A stretch of 64,000 bases of DNA from Liolophura sinensis (taxonomy: Eukaryota > Mollusca > Polyplacophora > Chitonida > Chitonidae): NCBI RefSeq assembly GCF_032854445.1, contig NC_088295.1, forward strand, positions 95,413,805 through 95,477,804, given 5' to 3'. The translations under genes were made by a program, and so were the position numbers. Of the stretch, positions 44,960-57,302 are shown one piece after another. Each line of letters opens with the position of its first letter. The first letter of the stretch is position 1. The notes beneath the pieces are model-generated. The model was not told where the DNA came from, made no database searches, and saw only the letters and a program-made list of their open reading frames with translations.

Positions 44960-46745
44960 CTGTATCAATTGTTTGAAGACTGTTTTGGTCCCGCCATTTC
45001 CAGTGTGTTTATGTATCAATTTGTTTGAAGACCGTTTTGACCCTGTCCATTTCCAGTGTGTTTATGTATATCTTGTTTGAAGGCTGTTTTGACCCTGTCC
45101 ATTTCCAGTGTGTTTATGTATATCTTGTTTGAAGAGTGTTTTGGCCCCGTCCATTTCCGTGTGTTTATGTATATCTTGTCTGAAGACTTTTTTGGTCCCG
45201 CCATTTCCAGTGTGTTTATGTATATCTTGTTTGAAGACTGTTTTGACCCTGTCCATTTCCAGTGTGTTTATGTATATCTTGTTTGAAGACTGTTTTGGCC
45301 CCGTCCATTTCCAGTGTGTTTGTGTATATCTTGTCCGAAGACTGTTTTGACCCTGTCCATTTCAAGTGTGTTTATGTATATCTTGTGTGAAGACTGTTTT
45401 GACCCCGTCCATTTCCAGTGTGTTTATGTATATCTTGTTTGAAAACTGTTTTGGCCCCGTCATTTCCAGTGTGTTTATGTATATCTTGTTTGAAGGCTGT
45501 TTTGGCCCCGTCATTTCCAGTGTGTTTATGTATATCTTGTGTGAAGACTGTTTTCGTCCCGTCCATTTCCAGTGTGTTTATGTATATCTTGTCTGAAGAC
45601 TGTTTTGGTCCCGTCCATTTCAAGTGTGTTTATGTATATCTTGTGTGAAGACTGTTTTGGTCCCGCCATTTCCAGTGTGTTTATGTATATCTTGTGTGAA
45701 GACTGTTTTGGCCCCGTCCATTTCCAGTGTGTTTATGTATATCTTGTTTGAAGACTGTTTTGGCCCCGTCATTTCCAGTGTGTTTATGTATATCTTGTGT
45801 GAAGACTGTTTTGGTCCCGCCATTTCCCGTGTGTTTATATATATTTTGTCTGAAGACTGTTTTGGCCCGCCATTTCCAGTGTGTTTATATATATATCTTG
45901 TCTGAAGACTGTTTTGGAGTGGGGGACAATTTCCAGTGTGTTTATGTATATCTTGTGTGAAGATTGTTTTGGCCCCGTCATTTCCAGTGTGTTTATGTAT
46001 ATCTTGTGTGATGACTGTTTTGGCCCCGCCATTTCCGTGTGTTTATGTATATCTTGTTTGAAGACTGTTTTGGGCCCGTCTTTTCCCGTGTGTTTATGTA
46101 TATCTTGTGTGAAGATTGTTTTGGCCCCGCCATTTCCGTGTGTTCATGTATATCTTGTCTGAAGACTGTTTTGGCCCCGCCATTTCCGTGTGTTTATGTA
46201 TATCTTGTCTGAAGGCTGTTTTGGCCCGCCATTTCCAGTGTGTTTATGTATATCTTGTTTGAAGGCTGCTGTGGACTCTCCCATTTTCAATGTGTTTCTA
46301 TATAACATTTTGAGACCTATTTTGGCCCCTTTCATTTCTGTATTTTCTGTATAACTTGTATGACGACTGTTTGGCCCCTCCCACTTCCGGTATATTTCTG
46401 TATATCTTGTTTGAGGACCGTTTTAGCCCCTCCCATTTCTAGTGTTTTTCTGTATAACTTGCTTGAAGACTGTTTTGCCTGATCTCATTTCCAGTGGTTT
46501 TCTCTTTAACTTGTGTGACTGTTTTGGGCTCTCTTACTTCCAGTATGTTTCTGTATAACTTGTTTGAGGAGTGTTTTGGCCCCTCCCATTTCCGGAATGT
46601 TTCTCTGTAGCTTGTTTGGGATGTGTTTTGGCCCCTCTCACATTCAGTATTTTTCTGTATAACGTGTTTAAGGATTGTTTTGGCCCCACCCGATTCCTGT
46701 ATGTTTCTGTACTTGTTTGAGGGCTGTTTTGGCCCTTCCCATTTC
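44960..46745. repeat. ~52-bp minisatellite
   Basis: About 35 copies of GAAGACTGTTTTGGCCCCGT, CCATTTCCAGTGTGTTTATG and TATATCTTGTTT. Period varies from 49 to 52 bp through small deletions. The copies after 46250 are more diverged. Confidence 0.95.
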
Positions 46746-47029
46746 CGGGTACTTTGACAGTACGTGTAGGTTGGATTTGTTTTGTGACACCTAGGCCAAC
46801 TACCGGTACTCATATTGCTATTGGCATATTTTCGTAATAATCTTGTAACTAAAAGTCACAAAATTATCATTACACTCATCTTTAGTCCTTGAGTTATTTT
46901 CTGGATACAAACAAGACACTGTGTGTCAGTTTATACCGTAAGCCCATGTTCCACTTATTACATTTCTGTCTACACAAAGTGTAATAATAACAGATCGAAG
47001 GCAGATGCCGTAATACAAGTGTAAAATGT

Positions 47030-47346
47030 GTCTTTGTTGTGTGGTCTAGCAGATAAATACGTCTTCGTTGTTTGATTTACCAGATAAAAATATCTTCGTT
47101 GTGAGGTTTAGCAGATAAATGCGTCTTCGTTGTATGGTTTAGCAGATATAAACGTCTTCAGTGTGGGATTTCTTCGTTGTGAGGTTTAGCAGGTAAATAC
47201 GTCTTCGTTCCGTGGATAAGCAGGCAGTTAAGTCTTCGTTGTGTGATTTAGCAAATAAATGCGTCTTCGTGGTGTGGTTCAGCAGATAAGTACGTCTTCG
47301 TTCTTTGGTTTAGCAGATAAATACGTCTTCGTTGTGTGGTTAGCAG

Positions 47347-47350
<4 letters not shown>
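47030..47350. repeat. ~30-bp minisatellite
   Basis: About ten copies of CGTCTTCGTTGTGTGGTTTA plus GCAGATAAATA. Confidence 0.92.

Positions 47351-47390
<40 letters not shown>
47350..47390. repeat. (AG)n microsatellite
   Basis: A pure GA run of about 40 bp between two minisatellites. Confidence 0.97.
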
Positions 47391-47392
<2 letters not shown>

Positions 47393-47394
47393 GA

Positions 47395-47792
47395 CACGTA
47401 ATCATGTATGTAGTGGTCACATAGTGGGCATGTAGTTATGTACATAGTGGGCATGTAGGTATGTATATAGTGGGCATGCAGTCATATATATAGTGGGCAT
47501 ATAGTGGTCATGCAGCCATGTATGTAGTGGTCATATAGTCATGTATATAGTGAGCATGTAGTTATGTATATGGTGGACATGTAGTTATGTATATAGTGGG
47601 CATGTAGTCATCTATATAGTGGGCATGTAGACATATATATATTGGGCATGGAGTCACGTATATAATGCACATGTAGTCATGTATACACTGCACATGCAGT
47701 CATGTATATAATGGGCATGTAGTCATGAATATTGTGGGTCTGTAGTCATGTATTTATTCGTCATGTACTCATGTATATAGTGCACATGTAGT

Positions 47793-47847
<55 letters not shown>

Positions 47848-48205
47848 GGCATGTAGTTATGTATATAGTGGGCATAGAGCTATGTATATAGTGGGCATGT
47901 AATTATGTATATATTGGGTATGTAGTCATGTATATAGTGGGCATGTAGTCATGTATACAGTAGTCACGTATTCATGTATATTGTGGGCATGTAGTCACAT
48001 ATATGGTTGGCACATATATAGTGGGAATGTAGTCAAGTAAATAGTGTGCATGTAGTCATCATGCAGTCATATATAGTGGGCATGTAGTCATGAATATAGT
48101 AGTCATGTAGTCATATATATAGGGGGCATGGAGTCATGTATATAGTGGGCATGGAGTCATGTATATAGTGGGCATGGGGTTATGTATATAGTGGGTATGT
48201 AGGTA
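47395..48205. repeat. 23-bp minisatellite with embedded (TA)n
   Basis: About 30 copies of CATGTAGTCATGTATATAGT plus GGG. A (TA)n of about 48 bp sits at 47795-47843, apparently grown from the TATATA core of a unit. Confidence 0.94.
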
Positions 48206-48339
48206 GTGCCCAGTGAAACATTGTGACAATTGAATATAGGCGACTCATAAAAAGAAATGCACCAGAAGAAATAACCGTCTGTAACTTGGCGGGGGCGCCG
48301 AAGGCGCGAAAGGCGCGGTAAAAATGGCCGCTATCAGCT

Positions 48340-48590
48340 ACCATAGGTACCCGTATATGATATATGACAACTCTGTATGGTGTGGCACTTATAAACCGGT
48401 ACCCGTGTATGACATATGACAACTCTGTATGGGGTGGTACTTATATACCGGTACCGGTCTGTGGCATATGACAGCTCTGTATGGGGTGGTACTTATATGC
48501 CGGTACCCGTATATAACACATGACAACTCTGTATGGTGTGGCACTTATATACCAGTGCCCGTATGTGACTATGTGACAACTCTGTATGGA
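48340..48590. repeat. 52-bp minisatellite
   Basis: Five copies of GACAACTCTGTATGGTGTGG, CACTTATATACCGGTACCCG and TATATGACATAT. Between it and the 23-bp array (48206-48339) is unique sequence. Confidence 0.92.
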
Positions 48591-48954
48591 ACTATATTTG
48601 CAACGGCTTTTTATTTTACAGAAGCAAGCTGTCCGAGCAATCACGAGATCTATCAATCAGCCATCTATCAGAGATTTGTCGACTTAAGGACTCGTACCTC
48701 AAGCTTTACTCTAAGCTGCATCATTAACGGTTTTTGTTATTTTCTGTTATTCCTCCCATCAGCATGAATTGATGTTCTCTATGTTTGTTCTAACTGCATT
48801 GTTCGACGTAAAGCTGTCACAACACGAGGAATCTATATTTCGACAACGATAGTACAACACAAGTTTCATTCTTTACAAGTCATCTGATCCCAGGGAATGG
48901 AGCAAACTTCTACGGCAACTGAAGAAAACTGAATCACCGTCCTTATTCAAATTT
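48591..48954. other. Unique spacer
   Basis: No gene is seen. Confidence 0.4.
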
Positions 48955-49040
48955 CCTCCCACCATATTGTTGGCCGCCATCCAGCACGTGAAACATTCTT
49001 CAGCACGGCGTAGGACACCAATCAAATAAACAAATCAAAT
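48955..49040 (+). mobile_element. SINE fragment (conserved-body family)
   Basis: TTTCCTCCCACCATATTGTT, then GGCCGCCATCCAGCACGTGA, CATTCTTCAGCACGGCGTAG and CACCAATCAAATAAACAAAT. Tail on the right, + orientation, 5' truncated. Confidence 0.8.
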
Positions 49041-49044
49041 CAGT

Positions 49045-50165
49045 TAAGTTTAAACCCTCAGGTGACATTGTATACAGTTTACACATCCTCAGGTGACATT
49101 ACAGAAGAGTTTACGCACCTTCTGACGACAAAATATACCATTTACACACCCTCAGATGACAATATATAACGTTTACACCCTCAGATGACATTGTATACAG
49201 ATTGCACATTCTCGGGTGACTTTGTATACATTTAGCGCCGTCAGGTAACTTTTTATACAGTTTGTACATTGTATACAGTTTACACACCCTCAGAGGACAG
49301 TGTATACAGTTTACACCCTCCAAAGACATTGTCTACAGTTTACGCCCCCTTGGGTGACATTTACACCCTCAGGTAGCATTGTATTCAGTTTACACACCCT
49401 CAGTCGACTTTGTATACAGTTTACACACCCTCAGTTGACATTGTATACAGTATACATCCTCAAGTGACATTGTATATAGTTTACACACCCTCAGTTGGCA
49501 TTGCATACCGTTTACACACCCTCAGTTGACACTGTATACAGTTAACATCTCAAGTGACATTGTATACAGTTTACACACCCTCAGTTGGCATTGTATACAA
49601 TTTACACATTCTCACATGACATTGTATACAATTTGCACCCCCATGAGTAACATTTACACAGTCAGGTATCACTGTATACAGTTTACCCACTCTCTGGTGA
49701 CATTGTATGCAGTTTGCATACCCTTACGTGATACTGTATACAGTATACACGTCATCGAGTGATATTGCATAAAGCTTACACCCTCAGATGACAGTGTATA
49801 CAGTTTACGAACTCACAAGTGACATTGTATACAGTTTACACACCCTCAAGCGACAAGTGATTTTGTATACAATTTACACATCCTTAGGTGAAATTGTACA
49901 CAATTTAGACACCCTAATGTGACATTATATAAAGTTTACAAACACTTAGGCGACACAATATACAATTTACACACCCTCAGATGACCCGGTACACAGTTTA
50001 CACACCGTCAAGTGCCGATACGAACAGTTTGCACACCATCAGGTGGCACTGTATATAGTTTACAAAAGCCTCATGACATTGCATATGGTTTAAACACCCT
50101 CGAGGGGACATTTTGTACAGTTTACACACCCTTAGTCGACACAATATCCAGTTTACACTCATGGA
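49045..50165. repeat. ~31-bp minisatellite 3' of gene 2
   Basis: About 33 copies of CATTGTATACAGTTTACACA plus CCCTCAGTTGA, many with small indels. The array ends within about 10 bp of the gene 2 stop codon, so it must be in the 3' UTR or immediate 3' flank. Confidence 0.93.
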
Positions 50166-50173
50166 GATTTCAC

Positions 50174-51274
50174 TCATGAAAAATAGAATTTCCTCATATT
50201 CCGTTTTCTCATATTTTCCTCAAACAGCTCAGCGGGCTGCGGATCGTAACCAAATATGTCAAAGTCTGGTTTGTAAAGTGTTTGCAGTTTCAGCATGTCC
50301 TCCATTGGCACCTGGCTGTATGCCTCCACTAGAGCTTCTTGACGGTTTAGTTTGCGTAGGCTTTTATCGCTGTCCCCTTTGTACTTCTGTAAGATAAACG
50401 TTTTCACTTCTTCCTTGGAAACTGATTTATCATGGCTGAACCAATCTGGAAATTCAACAGATTTATTTAGGATGCCGCGCATCTGTTCTTTTCTGAGGTA
50501 TCTCCTTAAAGACTCAGATAACGGCATACAATCCGCAACATGCGAGTTATTCCGACCGTACACATTCACCAGATTTCTGACAAGATTGTCTACTTCGCTT
50601 TCACTTTCCATGTCATTAAAAATAATGTCATCACCAAAGTGCTTTTCCAAAATGTAGTTGACGTCCTGGGAAATTGTCTCTAACTTACCGACGAGGTCAT
50701 ATTCCACCTCACAAGGAGAACATACCATATACACGGGCATCCAGTGCGAGTCAAGTCCAGATCTTGTCTCCACAGTACGAATGACGTGTTTAATAAATTC
50801 AGGAAATGTGACATTGTGTCCACAGGATAATGACAATTTGTCTGGGTTCCTCCGATAATTCCGGATGATGACTTTCCCAATATTCCAAAACAAGGGGTTT
50901 GTAGTGAAGAATTTATCGATATAGCACGCCAGCAGTCTGGAATATGGTTCTCGGACGAACAAAAACGAAGGGTATGTTGTCAGCATCCATTCAGAAACAT
51001 TTGCAGGATATCTCTCTAATCTGTACAAGGAGCCGTTAGTTCTCCCCACATCATAGGGATTGAGTCGACTTTTCGTACCAAATGATAGGCTTACCCTAAA
51101 TATTCTTTTCCAGAACGTCGAAGCGACTTTATTAACTGGACAATACAGCAGTTTGTGTTTCTCGTCCACGTATAGGCGTCTGCCAGTGGAAACACTGCCT
51201 CCATACTCTGCTCCCTTACAGGCCTTAAGTACGTTTAATCGTCGGTCTAACAGAAGGTCTGCTACATCTGCTTT
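50174..51274 (-). CDS. Carbohydrate sulfotransferase (Sulfotransfer_2/CHST8-14-like), gene 2, catalytic exon 3
   Basis: Encodes residues 40-405 of a predicted 405-aa type II Golgi sulfotransferase, paralogous to gene 1. The 5'-PSB motif is CPVNKVASTFWKRI (about residues 84-97). The 3'-PB motif is FVREPYSRLLACYIDKF (from about 145). HWMPVYMVCSPCEVEYDLVG follows. The acceptor is TTGCACATTTCAG|AAAGCA at 51275/51274, phase 0, and the stop TGA is at 50174-50176. The last ~97 residues differ from gene 1 at about four positions, whereas residues before motif 1 and around LVNVYGRNNSHVADC differ much more. No lesion is visible. The glycan acceptor is unknown. A minisatellite begins about 20 bp upstream of the acceptor and another about 10 bp after the stop. 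Confidence 0.92.
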   Translation of the reverse strand, partial: KADVADLLLDRRLNVLKACKGAEYGGSVSTGRRLYVDEKHKLLYCPVNKVASTFWKRIFRVSLSFGTKSRLNPYDVGRTNGSLYRLERYPANVSEWMLTTYPSFLFVREPYSRLLACYIDKFFTTNPLFWNIGKVIIRNYRRNPDKLSLSCGHNVTFPEFIKHVIRTVETRSGLDSHWMPVYMVCSPCEVEYDLVGKLETISQDVNYILEKHFGDDIIFNDMESESEVDNLVRNLVNVYGRNNSHVADCMPLSESLRRYLRKEQMRGILNKSVEFPDWFSHDKSVSKEEVKTFILQKYKGDSDKSLRKLNRQEALVEAYSQVPMEDMLKLQTLYKPDFDIFGYDPQPAELFEENMRKRNMRKFYFS

Positions 51275-51295
51275 CTGAAATGTGCAATGATGCAA

Positions 51296-52210
51296 TGTTA
51301 TTTACAGAACAGAAATCAGTAGAGAGGGGCTATTCATAGAACAGAAATCATCAGAACGGGATGTTATTCACAGAACAAAAATTAGCAGAGCGGTGTTACT
51401 CACAGGGCAGAAATCAACAGAGAGGTGCTATACACAGGATAGAAAACAGCAGAGTTCTGCTATTCATAGAACAAAAATCAGCAGAGCGCTGGTATTCACA
51501 GAACAGAAATCCGCAGAGCGGTGCTATTCACAGGACGGAAATCATCAGAGAGGTGTTATTTACAGGACGGAAATCATCAGAGAGGTGTATTTACAGGACA
51601 GAAATCAGCAGAACGCTGTTATTTACAGAACGGAAATCATCAGAGAGGTGTTATTCACAGGACAGAAATCAGCAGAGAGGTGCTATTCACAGGACAGAAA
51701 TCAGTTGAGCGGTGTTATTCACAGGACGGAAATCATCAGAGTGGTGTTATTCACAGGACGGAAACCATCAGAGGGGTATTATTTACAGGACAAAAATCAA
51801 CAGAGCGGTGTTATTCACAGGACAGAAATCACCAAAGCGGTGTTCTTAGCAGGACAGAAATCAGTAAAGCGTTGTTATTCAGAGAGCAGGAATCAATAGA
51901 TAGGTTCACAGGACAGAAATCAGCAGATCGGCTTTATTGACAGGACTGAAATCAGTAGAGCGCTGTTCTTTACAGAAAAGAAATCAGTAGAGCGTTGATA
52001 TACACAGGACAGAAATCAGTAGAACGGTGTTATTTACAGGATAGACATCAGTAAAGCCGTTTTATTCAGAAGTCAGAAACCAGTAGAGAGGTGTTATTCG
52101 CAGAAAAGAGGTCAATAGAGCGGTGTAATTCACAGGACAGAAATTAGCAGAGCAGTTCTATTCACATGACAAAAATCAGCACAGCGGCGTTATTCAAAGA
52201 ACAGACATCA
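51296..52210. repeat. 32-bp minisatellite in gene 2 intron 2
   Basis: About 28 copies of TATTCACAGGACAGAAATCA plus GCAGAGCGGTGT. The array reaches to about 20 bp from the exon-3 acceptor. Confidence 0.95.
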
Positions 52211-52219
52211 GTAAAGTGG

Positions 52220-54010
52220 TGTTATGTGAGTGTGGTACAGTACTAGAATGCTTCTAAAGCTCCTGTGAGTGGGCTACAATAGTAGAATGCTGCCAAAGTT
52301 TCTGTGAGTGAGCTACAATATTAGAATGCCGCCAAAGCTCATGTGAGTGTGGTACAGTACTAGAATGCTGCTAAAGCTCCTGTGAGTAAGCTACAATAGT
52401 AGAATGCTGCTAAAGCTCCTGTGAGTGAGCTACAATATTAGAATGCTGCCAAAGCTCATGTGAGTGAGGTACAGTACTAGAATGCTGCTAAAGCTCATGT
52501 GAGTGAGGTACAATATTAGAATGCTGCTAAAGCTCCTGTGAGTGAGGTACAGTACTAGAATGCCGCCAAAGCTACTGTGAGTGAGGTACAGTACTAGAAT
52601 GCTGCCAAAGCTCATGTGAATGAGCTACAATATTACAATGCTGTCAAAGCTCATAAGAGTGACCTACAATAGTAGAATGCTGCTAAAACTCATGTGAGTG
52701 AGGTACAGTACTAGAATGCTGCTAAAGCTCCTGTGAGTGAGCTACAATATTAGAATGCTGCTAAAGCTCATGTGAGTGAGCTACAATAGTAGAATGCTGC
52801 CAAAGCTCATGTGAGTGAGTTACAATATTAAAATGCTGCTAAAGCTCATGTGAGTGAGGTACAGTACTAGAATGCCGCCAAAGCTCATGTGAGTGAGCTA
52901 CAATATTAGAATGCTGCTAAAGCTCATGTGAGTGAGGTACAGTACTAGAATGCTGCTAAAGCTCATGTGAGTAAGCTACAATATTAGAATGCTGCTAAAG
53001 CTCCTGTGAGTGAGCTACAATAGTAGAATGCTGCCAAAGCTCATGTGAGTGAGCTACAATAGTAGAATGCTGCTAAAGCTCATGTGAGTGAGCTACAATA
53101 TTAGAATGCTGCTAAAGCTCCTGTGAGTGAGCTACAATAGTAGAATGCTGCCAAAGCTCATGTGAGTGAGCTACAATATTAGAATGCTGCCAAAGCTCTC
53201 GTGAGTGAGGTACAGTACTAGAATGCTACCAAAGCTCCTGTGAGTGAGCTACAATATTAGAATGCTGCTAAAGCTTCTGTGAGTGTGGTACAGTACTAGA
53301 ATGCCGCCAAAGCTACTGTGAGTGAGGTACAGTACTAGAATGCCGCCAAAGCTCCTGTGAGTGAGCTACAATAGTAGAATGCTGCTAAAGCTTCTGTGAG
53401 TATGGTACAGTACTAGAATGCTGCTAAAGCTTGTGTGAGTGAGCTACAATATTAGAATGCTGCTAAAGCTCGTGTGAGTGAACTACAATATTAGAATGCT
53501 GCTAAAGCTCATCTGAGTGAGGTACAGTACTAGAATCCCTCCGAAGCTACTGTGAGAGAGGTACAGTACTAGAAAGCTGCTAAAGCTCATGTGAGTGTGG
53601 TACAGTACTAGAATGCTGCTAAAGCTCCTGTGAGTGAGTTACAACAGTAGAATGCTGCCAAAGCTCATGTGAGTGAGCTACAATATTAGAATGCTGCTAA
53701 AGCTCCTGTGAGTGAGGTACAGTACTAGAATGCCGCCAAAGCTCATGTGAGTGAGGTACAGTACTAGAATGCTGCTAAAGCTCCTGTGAGTAGGCTACAA
53801 CAGTGGAATGCTGCCAAAGCTCATATGAGTGAGCTACAATATTAGAATGCTGCCAAAGCTCCTGTGAGTGAGCTACAATATTAGAATGCCGTCAAAGCTA
53901 CTGTGAGTGAGCTACACTACTAGAATGCTGCTAAAGCTCATGTGAGTGGGCTACAATGTTGCTAAAGCTACTGTGAGTGAGTTACAATATTAGAAAGCCA
54001 CTAAAGCTCT
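52220..54010. repeat. 39-bp minisatellite in gene 2 intron 2
   Basis: About 46 copies of GTGAGTGAGCTACAATATTA plus GAATGCTGCTAAAGCTCAT. Two alternating forms (GAGCTACAATATT and GAGGTACAGTACT) are mixed irregularly. It abuts the 32-bp array directly. Confidence 0.96.
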
Positions 54011-54080
54011 TATCTAAATCCGAACGACGCGGTGTGAACGCAACAACAAGGAGCCATGTTTTCTATTGAGGTCTACTTAC

Positions 54081-54118
54081 CCTGGAGAATACAGACGCCA
54101 TTGACAAATAGCTGTCAC
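54081..54118 (-). CDS. Sulfotransferase gene 2, microexon 2 (38 nt)
   Basis: On the minus strand CCGTTTATTTCAG precedes the 38-nt exon and CTCCAGG|GTAAGT follows. With the G from exon 1 it encodes G-D-S-Y-L-S-M-A-S-V-F-S-R and ends in phase 0, joining AAAGCA at 51274 in frame. The ending TTCTCCAGG|GTAAGT is shared with the gene 1 microexon, but the rest of the sequence differs and it is two codons longer. It is an island of about 100-130 bp of non-repeated DNA within nearly 13 kb of intron. Confidence 0.88.
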
Positions 54119-54389
54119 CTGAAATAAACGGGACATTTACTGTATAGAAATATGTTATGGCTGGATCAGTGTTTTGTGTCTCTGTTAGAGTATTGCGGAG
54201 GATATGTAAGCTATGTTTTCGAATGGCGCCAGGAACAGTCTTTGTTTCCTGTAAAGTAGTTCATTTACCTGTTTTTTGTAACAACGGATATTATTTGCTT
54301 ACATTCTACAGCCCACATGTACGGTCAGCAATTTGTACGATAAGCTTATCAGCTCTTGGAAGGTAGCTCACTACCATCACCTCGACCTA
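54119..54389. other. Unique part of gene 2 intron 1 next to microexon
   Basis: No other exon is seen. A plus-strand open frame at 54157-54366 lies here but has no recognisable family. Confidence 0.4.
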
Positions 54390-54965
54390 TAATGATGTTA
54401 CAACAGCGATATCACATTTCACCCAGATGTCACATCATTGACAGTGATATCACATTTCACCCAGATGTCAGATGATGAACAACGATATCACATTTCACCC
54501 AGACGTCACATCAAGCACAGCAATATCACATTAAACCCAGATGTCACATTATGGACAGTGATATCACATTAGGACGCAGATGTCACATCATGCACAACAA
54601 TATCACATTTCACACAGATGTTACATCATGTACAGTGATATCATATTTCACCCAGATGTCACATAAACAACAGCGATATCACATTTCACCAAGATGTCAC
54701 ATCATAAACATCAGCGATATCATCCGGATGTCACATCATGGACAGTGATATCATATTTCACCCGATGTCACATCATTGGCAGCGATATCACATTTCACCC
54801 AGATGTTACATGATGAGGCAACGATATCACATTCCACCCAGACGTCACATCAAGCACAACAATATCACATTAAACCCAGATGTCACATCATGGACATTCA
54901 TATCACATTTCACCCAGATGTCACACCATGGACAGTCATACCACATTTCACTCAGATGTCACATC
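54390..54965. repeat. 38-bp minisatellite in gene 2 intron 1
   Basis: About 15 copies of GATATCACATTTCACCCAGA plus TGTCACATCATGAACAGC. Confidence 0.95.
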
Positions 54966-56010
54966 ATCCGTTGTATCTTGTGTGAGATCTGTAAGACATT
55001 AAGTGGGTGTATCTCATGTGAATTCTGTAATACATTACCTTGTTGTATCTTGTGTGGGTTCTGTATACATGCCCTTGTATCTCATGTGAATTCTGTAATA
55101 TATTACCTTGTTGTATCTTGTGTGAGTTCTGTAATACATTACTTTGTTGTATCTCATGTGAATTCTGTAATACATGACCTTGTTGCATCTTGGTGGGTTC
55201 TGTAATACATGACCTTGTTGTATCTCATGTGAATCCTGTAATACACGACCTTGTTTTATCTTGTGTGAGTTGTGTAATACATTACCTTGTTGTATCTCAT
55301 GTGAATTCTGTAATACATGACCTTGTTGTATCTTGTGTGAATTCTGTAATACATTACCTTGTTGTATCTTGTGTGAGTTCCTGTAATTACATGACCTTGT
55401 TGTATCTGTGTGAGTTCTGTAATACACGACCTTGTTGCATCTTGTGTGGTTCAGTAATACATGGACCATTGTTGTATCTCATGTGAATCCTGTAATACAC
55501 GACCTTGTTGTATCTCATGTGAATTCTGTAATACATGACCTTGTTGTATCTTGTGTGAATTCTGTAATACATTACCTTGTTGCATCTTGTGTGAGTTCTG
55601 TAATACATTGCCTTGTTGTATCTTGTGTGAGTTCTGTAATACATTACCTTGTTGTATCTTGTGTGAGTGCTGTAATACATGACCTTGTTGCATCTTGTGT
55701 GGGTTCTGTAATACATGACCTTGTGTATCTTGTGTGAGTTCTGTAATACATTACCTTGTTGTATCTTGTGTGAGTTCTGTAATACATTACCTTGTTGTAT
55801 CTTGTGTGAGTTCTGTAATACATTACCTTGTTGCATCTTGTGTGAATTCTGTAATACATTACCTTGTTGTATCTTGTTTGAGTTCTGTAATACATGACCT
55901 TGTTGTATCTTGTCTGAATTCTGTAATACATTACCTTGTTGTATCTTGTGTGAGTTCTGTAAAAGGTTGTATCTTGTTTGAGTTCTGTAATACATTGCCT
56001 TGTTGCCATT
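54966..56010. repeat. 36-bp minisatellite (TGTAATACATTACCTTG type)
   Basis: About 29 copies of TGTAATACATTACCTTGTTG plus TATCTTGTGTGAGTTC. On the transcribed (minus) strand each unit contains CAACAAG|GTAATGTAT, a 5' splice-site-like word. It abuts both neighbouring arrays. Confidence 0.95.
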
Positions 56011-57085
56011 CTATAATCGTATCTCCTATCAATAATATTTACAATTATCTGATTGCATCTCGTATCAATGCTGTAAACCATTACTTGATCATATCTCGTA
56101 TCAGTACTGTATAGCATTCCCTGACTGCATCTTTCACCATTACTATTTACCTTTACCTGATCGTATCTGGTATCAGTACTGTATACCATTACTTCAGCGT
56201 ATCTAGTATCAATAGGGTACACCATTATCTGATTATATCTCCCATGAGTAGGGTTTACTATTAACTGATTGTATCAGTACAGTATACCATTACCTGAGTA
56301 TATCTGGTATCAGTAGATTGTACCATTATCTGATTGTATCTGGTATTAGAAGGGAATACCATTACCTGAGCGTATCAAGTATCAGTGGGGTATACCATTA
56401 TTTGCTCGTACCTAATATCAGTACTGTATACCATGACCAGATGGTATCTCGTATCAGTACTGTATACCATTACTTCAGCGTATCTCGTATCAATAGGGTA
56501 CACCATTATCTGATTATATCTCCCATGAGTAGGGTTTACTATTAACTGATTGTATCAGTACAGTATACCATTACCCGAATATATCTGGTATCAGTAGATT
56601 GTACCATTATCTGATTGTATCTGGTATTAGAAGGGAATACCATTACCTGAGCGTATCAAGTATCAGTGGGGTATACCATTATTTGCTCGTACCTAATATC
56701 AGTACTCTATACCATAACCTGATCGTATCTCTTATCATTAGTGTATACCATGACCAGGCCGAATCTCGTATCAGTACTGTATACCATTACCTGATCGCAT
56801 CTGGTATTATTTCTATATACCATAACCTGATTGCATCTCGTGTCAGTACTGTATACCATTGCCTGATCGTATCTGGTATCAGTAGGGTCTACTATTACCT
56901 GATCGTATATAATATCAGTACTGTATACTATTGCCTGATCGTATATAATATCAGTACTGTATACTATTGCCTGATCGTATATAATATCAGTACTGTATAC
57001 CATTACCTGATCGTATATAATATCAGTACTGTATACTATTTGCCTGATCGTATATAATATCAGTACTGTATACCATTACCTGAGC
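56011..57085. repeat. 36-bp minisatellite (GTATACCATTACCTGATCG type), left block
   Basis: About 30 copies of GTACTGTATACCATTACCTG plus ATCGTATCTCGTATCA. On the minus strand each unit reads GATCAG|GTAATGG. It is the same array as 62630-63538, separated from it by the LINE at 57086-62620. A ~280-bp block is duplicated: the text at 56318-56440 recurs at about 56599-56721. Confidence 0.95.
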
Positions 57086-57302
57086 TTTTGTTTAGTGGTC
57101 ACCCAATCTGAAGGTGGTGCGACATTACGTTCTGTCGCTCTTAGAGGCAGGACGTATTCACTAGCCTCTCTGTAAATAGCCTGTACATAGTTTTGCGCAT
57201 TTCCACTTTGTATCGTATCTTTTTTGCACTCAGCATCCACACTGTTCCAAACGCATAGTTGTGGTCCTCTCTTTAGGGTAGTAGTTCTCGCCCTGGCCCA
57301 CA

